From contig JAEZXH010000001.1 of the NCBI GenBank assembly GCA_023442775.1, positions 1 through 64,000 on the forward strand: a stretch of 64,000 bases of DNA, given 5' to 3'. The notes under the pieces are model-generated. The model was not told where the DNA came from. It made no database searches and worked only from the letters and a program-made list of their open reading frames with translations. How positions within the stretch are numbered: position 1 is the stretch's first letter; each line of letters opens with the position of its first letter. The stretch is from Bacillota bacterium. Lineage in GTDB: Bacteria; Bacillota; Clostridia; Tissierellales; Peptoniphilaceae. Both the position numbers and the translations under genes were made by a program. This document shows, in pieces, positions 59,287-64,000 of the stretch.

Positions 59287-59306
59287 CGTGAGAGAAAGGA
59301 GTACCT

Positions 59307-62006
59307 ATGACCTACTACAATCAGGGGGTGGAGGAGAGTTTAGCGGCTCTCTCTGTCTCCCATGAGGGGCTCTCAACCCAAGAAGCCGAGGCACGGCTTC
59401 AAAAGTATGGCCCCAACCAACTCCAGGAGGAGGCGAAGAAGCCCTTCTGGAAGAAACTCGTCGAGCAGTTTGTGGACCCGATGATCATCATCCTTCTCGT
59501 CGCGAGTATCTTCTCTGCGGTGACCGGGGAGGCGGTGGATGCGGCGATTATCATCGCCATTGTCGTCGTCAATGCGATTCTCTCCCTCTCCCAAGAGGGA
59601 AAAGCGGAAGAGGCGATTGCGGCGCTGAAGAAGATGAGTAGCCCGAAGGCGAAGATTCTTCGAGACGGCCGCCGGGTGGAAGTCAATTCCGAGGACCTGG
59701 TTCCCGGGGACATTGTCATCTTGGAGACTGGGGACATCGTCCCTGCGGACTTGCGCCTCATCGAGAGCGCGAACTTAAAGATTGACGAGGCCTCCCTCAC
59801 TGGGGAGTCGGTGCCAGTCGAAAAGGACGCCACAGCCACTTACGACGGAGAGGTCCAAATCGGAGACCGTGAGAACATGGCCTATTCTTCCACCATCGTT
59901 TCCTACGGACGGGGACAAGGCGTCGTCGTCGCCACTGGGGAAGAGACGGAGATTGGCCGCATTGCCACGTCGATTGCCTCTGTGGAAGAAGAACAAACTC
60001 CTCTCCAACGCAAACTCGCAGGGCTTTCAAAGAGTCTTGCGATTCTTCTCGTCGCCGTCTGCGCCCTGGTCTTTGGGGTGGGGCTCTTCTATAAGATGGA
60101 CCCGAAGGAGATGTTTATGACGAGCATCTCCCTCGCCGTCGCCGCCATTCCCGAAGGCCTTCCCGCCATCGTCACCATTGTCCTCTCCATCGGGATGGGA
60201 CGCATGGCGAAGAAGCATGCCATCGTGAAGAAACTCCTCGCCGTGGAAACCCTCGGGACCACCACGGTGATTTGCTCCGACAAGACCGGGACCCTCACCC
60301 AAAACGAGATGACGGTGACCAACGTCTTTGTGGCGGGAGAGGACTACAAGGTCTCGGGGACCGGCTACGAACCCGTGGGCTCCTTCTCGAAGGAGGGGGC
60401 GGACGTGGAGGCGAAGGCCATCCCCGGGGGTCGGGAGATCTTTGCCATCGCCGCCCTCACCAACGACGCCCGTCTCGAGAAGACGGACGCTGGCGTTCAG
60501 ATGATGGGAGACCCGACGGAAGGGGCCCTCGTCACCTTGGCGAAGAAGGCGGGTTACGCCCAAGGAACCCTGAACAACGAGTTTCCTCGGGTCGGGGAAT
60601 TGCCCTTCGATTCCACGCGGAAGATGATGAGCACCCTTCACGAGAGCTTCGTACCCGGGATGATTACGTCTCTTACGAAGGGTGCACCGGACATCGTCCT
60701 CGACCGTTGCAACACCGTCCTCATGAACGAGGAGATCGTCCCCTTGACCGCAGAACTCAAGGAGAAGATTCTCGCCCAAAACTCCGCCTACGCCCGTCAG
60801 GCTCTCCGGGTTCTCGCCTATGCCTATCGGACCTTTGACACCATGCCCGAAGACTTGAGTCCCGAGACCGTCGAGACGAACATGACCTTCGTGGGCCTCA
60901 CCGGTATGATCGACCCGGCCCGCCCCGAGGTGCGCGACGCCATCCGGGAGTGCAAGAGCGCCGGTGTCATCCCCGTGATGATTACCGGGGACTACTTGGA
61001 GACCGCCTTTGCCATTGCGAAGGACTTGGGCATCGCCGAGGAGGAGAGCCAAGCCATCATGGGCGCCGAGCTCAACAAGATGAGCGAGGAAGAGCTCCGT
61101 CAATGCGTGAAGGAAAAGCGTGTCTTTGCCCGCGTCAGCCCTGAAAACAAGGTCCAGATTGTCACTGCATTAAAGCAAAATGGACACATCGCCGCTATGA
61201 CGGGAGACGGAGTCAACGACGCCCCCGCCATCAAGAAGGCGGACATCGGGATTGCCATGGGCATCACCGGCACCGACGTGGCGAAGAACACTGCAGAAGT
61301 GATCCTCACCGACGACAACTTTGCCACCATCGTCGGCGCCGTGGAAGAGGGGCGCATCATCTACGAAAACATCAAGAAGTTCGTGGGCTTCCTCCTCTCC
61401 TGCAACATCGGGGAAGTGCTCATCGTCTTCTTGGCGATTGTTCTAAACCTTCCCGTTCCCCTTCTTCCCATTCAACTCTTGTGGCTCAATCTTGTAACGG
61501 ACTCTTTCCCGGCGCTGGCCCTTGGCGTGGAAAAGGGAGAAGAGGGAATGATGGAAGAGCCGCCGAGAGACCCCCAAGAGCCGATTCTCGATCGGGAACT
61601 CACCATTACGGTACTCATCCAATCCGTGGCGATTACCGTAGCAACCCTTGGGGCCTATCTCATTGGGCTCTCCCGCTTTGGACAAGATGAAGTGGGACTG
61701 ATGACGGCGCGGACCATGGCCTTTGCCACCTTGATTCTCGCAGAACTTTTGCGTAGCTACTCCGCCCGCTCCATCAACTCCACGGTCTTCCACATTGGAG
61801 TCTTCTCCAACAAGACCTTGGTGAAAGCCACGGCCTTCTCCTTCTTCCTCATGGTCGTCGTTATGTACGTGCCCTTCCTCGAGCGCCTCTTCAAGCTCGT
61901 GGACCTCGGGATGAACGAGTGGATTGTGGTCCTCGTGGGAAGCTTTATTCCCTTCTTCCTCGGGGAGATTCAAAAACTCATCCGCTTCCGCCGGAAGCAC
62001 CGTTAA
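59307..62006 (+). CDS. P-type cation-transporting ATPase (Ca2+/Mn2+ type)
   Basis: The 899-residue pump is of the P2A type, related to SERCA, PMR1 and bacterial Ca2+/Mn2+ exporters such as YoaB. Landmarks are TGES (LTGESVPVEKD), AAIPEGLPAIVTI in helix 4, the phosphorylated D325 in CSDKTGTLTQNEM, TGDGVNDAPAIKKADIG, and helices 5-6 with SCNIGEVLIVF and QLLWLNLVTDSFPAL. The manganese riboswitch in front argues for Mn2+ export as at least one task. ATG 59307 follows GAAAGGAGT. A terminator follows the stop. Confidence 0.95.
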   Translation: MTYYNQGVEESLAALSVSHEGLSTQEAEARLQKYGPNQLQEEAKKPFWKKLVEQFVDPMIIILLVASIFSAVTGEAVDAAIIIAIVVVNAILSLSQEGKAEEAIAALKKMSSPKAKILRDGRRVEVNSEDLVPGDIVILETGDIVPADLRLIESANLKIDEASLTGESVPVEKDATATYDGEVQIGDRENMAYSSTIVSYGRGQGVVVATGEETEIGRIATSIASVEEEQTPLQRKLAGLSKSLAILLVAVCALVFGVGLFYKMDPKEMFMTSISLAVAAIPEGLPAIVTIVLSIGMGRMAKKHAIVKKLLAVETLGTTTVICSDKTGTLTQNEMTVTNVFVAGEDYKVSGTGYEPVGSFSKEGADVEAKAIPGGREIFAIAALTNDARLEKTDAGVQMMGDPTEGALVTLAKKAGYAQGTLNNEFPRVGELPFDSTRKMMSTLHESFVPGMITSLTKGAPDIVLDRCNTVLMNEEIVPLTAELKEKILAQNSAYARQALRVLAYAYRTFDTMPEDLSPETVETNMTFVGLTGMIDPARPEVRDAIRECKSAGVIPVMITGDYLETAFAIAKDLGIAEEESQAIMGAELNKMSEEELRQCVKEKRVFARVSPENKVQIVTALKQNGHIAAMTGDGVNDAPAIKKADIGIAMGITGTDVAKNTAEVILTDDNFATIVGAVEEGRIIYENIKKFVGFLLSCNIGEVLIVFLAIVLNLPVPLLPIQLLWLNLVTDSFPALALGVEKGEEGMMEEPPRDPQEPILDRELTITVLIQSVAITVATLGAYLIGLSRFGQDEVGLMTARTMAFATLILAELLRSYSARSINSTVFHIGVFSNKTLVKATAFSFFLMVVVMYVPFLERLFKLVDLGMNEWIVVLVGSFIPFFLGEIQKLIRFRRKHR

Positions 62007-62010
62007 CAAA

Positions 62011-62037
62011 AGACTGGCTTTTTTGCCGGTCTTTTTC
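62011..62037 (+). terminator. Terminator of the cation ATPase gene
   Basis: AGACTGGC (62011-62018), six-T loop, GCCGGTCT (62025-62032), then T's. Confidence 0.75.
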
Positions 62038-62069
62038 TTTTCTTGAGATAAAAACCTCAAAAAAAGAGG

Positions 62070-62098
62070 TTGTCCAAGAATTTTTTCTATGATAGACT
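62070..62098 (+). promoter_or_regulatory. Promoter of the sodium:solute symporter gene
   Basis: TTGTCC (62070-62075), 17 bases, TAGACT (62093-62098). The overlapping TATGAT at 62089 is an alternative -10. A small AACCTC/GAGGTT hairpin precedes it. Confidence 0.55.
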
Positions 62099-62134
62099 AA
62101 GAAACAATCAAGATACTTACATAAAGGAGGAATT

Positions 62135-63583
62135 ATGAACGTTACAGTGGTTGGCATCGTCATTGCCTACATGCTGGTCATGCTCTTCATCGGGTGGTAC
62201 TCCTCGAAGAAGATTGACAGCAACGAAGACTTTATGCTCGCTGGACGTCGCCTCGGCCCCATCCTCATGGCGGGAACCCTCGCCGCAACCGAGATTGGGG
62301 GAGGGTCGTCCCTGGGCGTTGTGGAAAAGGCCTTTGGAGATTGGGGACTCGGCGCGAGCTGGTACGTCACCACCATGGGCATCGCCTTTGTGATTCTCGC
62401 CTTCTTGGCGCCGAAGTTTCGCGCCGCAGAGGTCAAGACCGTTCCTGAATACTTCCGTCGGCGCTATGGAAAGAGCGCAGGGATTGTCACGGCCATCATC
62501 ATGCTTTTGCCCCTCATCGGCCTCACCGCCTCTCAGTTCATCGCTTCCTCGACCATCGTTTCGGTGATGCTCGGTTGGGATTACAAGGTGGCTGTCACTG
62601 TTGTCGCCGTCGTTGTGACGGTCTACTCGGTGATGGGAGGTCTCTGGTCGGTGACGATGACCGACTTCATTCAGGTGTTTCTCATTGTCGTTGGGATGAT
62701 CATCGCCGTGCCCTTTGCTCTCAATACCGCCGGCGGCTTTGAGATGGTGAAGGCCAATGTCCCCGCCGAGACCTTCGACCTCTTCCGCGGCATTGGTGGC
62801 CTTGAGATTTTGTCCCTCATCATCATGTACATCGCCTCCTTCACCGTGGGCCAAGAGGCGGTCTCCCGCTACTATGCCGCACGGGATGGAAAGGCGGCGA
62901 TTCAAGGCTCCATCATCTCGGCGATCATCAACTTCATCTATGCCTTCATCCCCGTGATCCTCGGGATTACCACCTTGGCCCTCATCAACATGGGAAGCCT
63001 CGACGAAGGCATCATCCTGGAAAATGGCGCCTACTACGCCCTGCCTCACCTCGCCATGGCCACCATGCCCGCGGTGATTGTGGGATTCCTCTTTGCGGGA
63101 ATCATCTCGGCGACGATGAGCTCCGCCGACTCGGACCTCTTGGGAGCGGGCTCCATCTTCGCCAACGACATCTACAAGATTTACCTCAAGAAGGACGCCA
63201 CCTCGGACCAAGTCATGAAGATGACCCAAATCACCATGGTCCTCGTGGGGGTCTTTGGATGGCTTATCGCCTTTACGAACACGAAGTCCATCATCTCCAT
63301 CCTCATGTTCTCCTTTAGTCTTAGGGCGGCTGGCTCCTTCTTCCCCTACCTCTTCGGCCTCTACTGGAAGAAGTCTTCCGAGGCGGGAACCATCGCCTCC
63401 CTCATCGGCGGCTCCATTGTGGTCGTCGCCTTTGAGTACGTGGGCGCCTTGAAGGATTGGGCTGCACAGGTGCACATCAGTGCCATCATCCCCGGCCTTC
63501 TCGTCTCCCTCGTCCTCTTCGTCCTCTTTAGCACCCTCGCCCCATCGAAGAGAAACAACTGCGAACTCCTCCCCGAGGATTGA
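62135..63583 (+). CDS. Sodium:solute symporter family protein
   Basis: The 482-residue protein is a member of the SSS (PutP/PanF-like) family with about 13 membrane helices. Family marks are the opening AYMLVMLFIGWYSSKKI with SNEDFMLAGRRLG, GSSLGVVEKAF, and the late GIISATMSSADSDLLGAGSI with the Na+-binding serines in helix 8. It uses the Na+ gradient to import a small solute, which cannot be named from sequence. ATG 62135 follows AAGGAGGAATT. It is a single-gene unit. Confidence 0.92.
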   Translation: MNVTVVGIVIAYMLVMLFIGWYSSKKIDSNEDFMLAGRRLGPILMAGTLAATEIGGGSSLGVVEKAFGDWGLGASWYVTTMGIAFVILAFLAPKFRAAEVKTVPEYFRRRYGKSAGIVTAIIMLLPLIGLTASQFIASSTIVSVMLGWDYKVAVTVVAVVVTVYSVMGGLWSVTMTDFIQVFLIVVGMIIAVPFALNTAGGFEMVKANVPAETFDLFRGIGGLEILSLIIMYIASFTVGQEAVSRYYAARDGKAAIQGSIISAIINFIYAFIPVILGITTLALINMGSLDEGIILENGAYYALPHLAMATMPAVIVGFLFAGIISATMSSADSDLLGAGSIFANDIYKIYLKKDATSDQVMKMTQITMVLVGVFGWLIAFTNTKSIISILMFSFSLRAAGSFFPYLFGLYWKKSSEAGTIASLIGGSIVVVAFEYVGALKDWAAQVHISAIIPGLLVSLVLFVLFSTLAPSKRNNCELLPED

Positions 63584-63586
63584 ACC

Positions 63587-63617
63587 ACACCTTCTGCATC
63601 GTGCAGGGGGTTTTTCT
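63587..63617 (+). terminator. Terminator of the symporter gene
   Basis: ACCTTCTGCA pairs with TGCAGGGGGT across TCG, followed by TTTTT; two G-U pairs. Confidence 0.7.
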
Positions 63618-63642
63618 CATCCTTTTTTCTCATGGGGACCAG

Positions 63643-63651
63643 TGATAGAAT
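63643..63651 (+). promoter_or_regulatory. Extended -10 promoter of uppP
   Basis: TGATAGAAT: TG-A-TAGAAT with TAGAAT at 63646-63651. ATG 63674 follows AAAAGGAGG. Confidence 0.5.
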
Positions 63652-63673
63652 GGAGGATAGAAAAGGAGGTCCT

Positions 63674-64000
63674 ATGGAATTTTTGAGAGTACTCCTCCTC
63701 GGCATCGTCGAGGGGATGACAGAATTTTTGCCCGTGAGCTCGACGGGGCACTTAATCTTGGCCCACCAGTGGCTGCGTCTCGAGCCCGAGAGTTTTCAAA
63801 ACGCCTTTGACGTCATCATTCAACTCGGTGCCATCCTCTCGGTGGTGGTCCTCTATTGGCGTCGCCTCTTTCCCTTTACAAAGACCACCCAAGAGGGACG
63901 ACCAAAGACGGCGAAGGATAGACGCGATACCTTCCGCCTCTGGGGAAAGGTCATCGTCGGCGTCATCCCCGCAGGGGTCTTAGGCCTTCTCTTTGATGAC
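63674..64000 (+). CDS. uppP: Undecaprenyl-diphosphatase, 5' part
   Basis: UppP/BacA removes a phosphate from undecaprenyl diphosphate to recycle the lipid carrier of cell-wall synthesis, and high levels give bacitracin resistance. The first 109 residues are in the window. They contain the signature GIVEGMTEFLPVSSTGHLIL with the catalytic glutamates and serines, then FDVIIQLGAILSVVVLYW. The reading frame is open to the window edge. ATG 63674 has AAAAGGAGGT upstream. Confidence 0.95.
   Translation, partial: MEFLRVLLLGIVEGMTEFLPVSSTGHLILAHQWLRLEPESFQNAFDVIIQLGAILSVVVLYWRRLFPFTKTTQEGRPKTAKDRRDTFRLWGKVIVGVIPAGVLGLLFDD

Noticed and set aside
62117..63475. Open frame of 452 codons antisense to the symporter gene
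   Set aside because: His/Asp/Gly-rich shadow composition with no recognisable domain; the sense frame is a clear SSS transporter.

Overview
The window looks like a chromosomal segment of a Gram-positive, probably anaerobic member of the Bacillota. Supporting signs are strong AGGAGG-type ribosome binding sites, GTG/TTG starts, SLH-domain surface proteins, copper-amine-oxidase-N domain proteins, a yybP-ykoY riboswitch, 2,4-diaminopentanoate dehydrogenase and a molybdenum hydroxylase. The DNA is visibly GC-rich except for a few AT-rich patches. A Tissierellia/Peptoniphilaceae-like host is an inference from gene content; no rRNA is present to settle it.

Left edge (1-1150): an AT-rich end of a DUF3021 membrane protein gene, the 3' relic of a large serine recombinase, and a broken chimeric flavodoxin gene. 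This looks like the scar of a mobile element. Next to it is a complete type I restriction-modification operon, hsdM-hsdS-hsdR (1207-7264). Then, behind a consensus promoter, comes a potassium uptake operon with two unequal TrkA-type regulators and a TrkH/KtrB channel (7659-10175).

Middle-left (10.2-31 kb): an acidic-tailed OB-fold protein; an orphan methylase-specificity fusion that lacks the catalytic methylase motifs; an ArsB/NhaD-like transporter; a surface protein with SLH and FMN-binding domains; a heterodimeric ABC exporter under a MarR regulator; an Old Yellow Enzyme relative; an Eis-like acetyltransferase; a MatC-like carrier with a class III CoA-transferase; three tandem small membrane proteins of one apparent family; a one-cysteine HMA protein with a HAD hydrolase; a stand-alone diaminopentanoate dehydrogenase; and dinB with a thioesterase.

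Middle-right (31-47.9 kb): an MBL hydrolase, an HtrA protease, an Rrf2 regulator, an SLH protein with InlB-type repeats, an L,D-transpeptidase, an ArsC/Spx-type reductase, tRNA-Thr, a short glycyl-radical-enzyme-like fragment with an unknown partner, hemerythrin divergent from a three-subunit xanthine dehydrogenase-type hydroxylase, a second large SLH/InlB-repeat protein, a copper-amine-oxidase-N protein and a serine-rich lipoprotein.

Right part (47.9-64 kb): a housekeeping operon cca-glmM-degV-mnmA whose first start is almost leaderless; a complete oligopeptide/metal-type ABC import operon (binding lipoprotein, two permeases, fused double ATPase) that runs on into a Crp/Fnr regulator and an S41 peptidase lipoprotein; a P-type cation ATPase under a manganese riboswitch; a sodium:solute symporter; and the start of uppP.

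The strongest regulatory observation is the yybP-ykoY riboswitch, whose terminator reuses the 3' strand of the aptamer's closing helix. The candidates for something undescribed are the catalytically empty methylase-specificity fusion with its operator pair, the SLH/FMN-binding surface protein, the miniature glycyl-radical-like protein and the trio of small membrane proteins.
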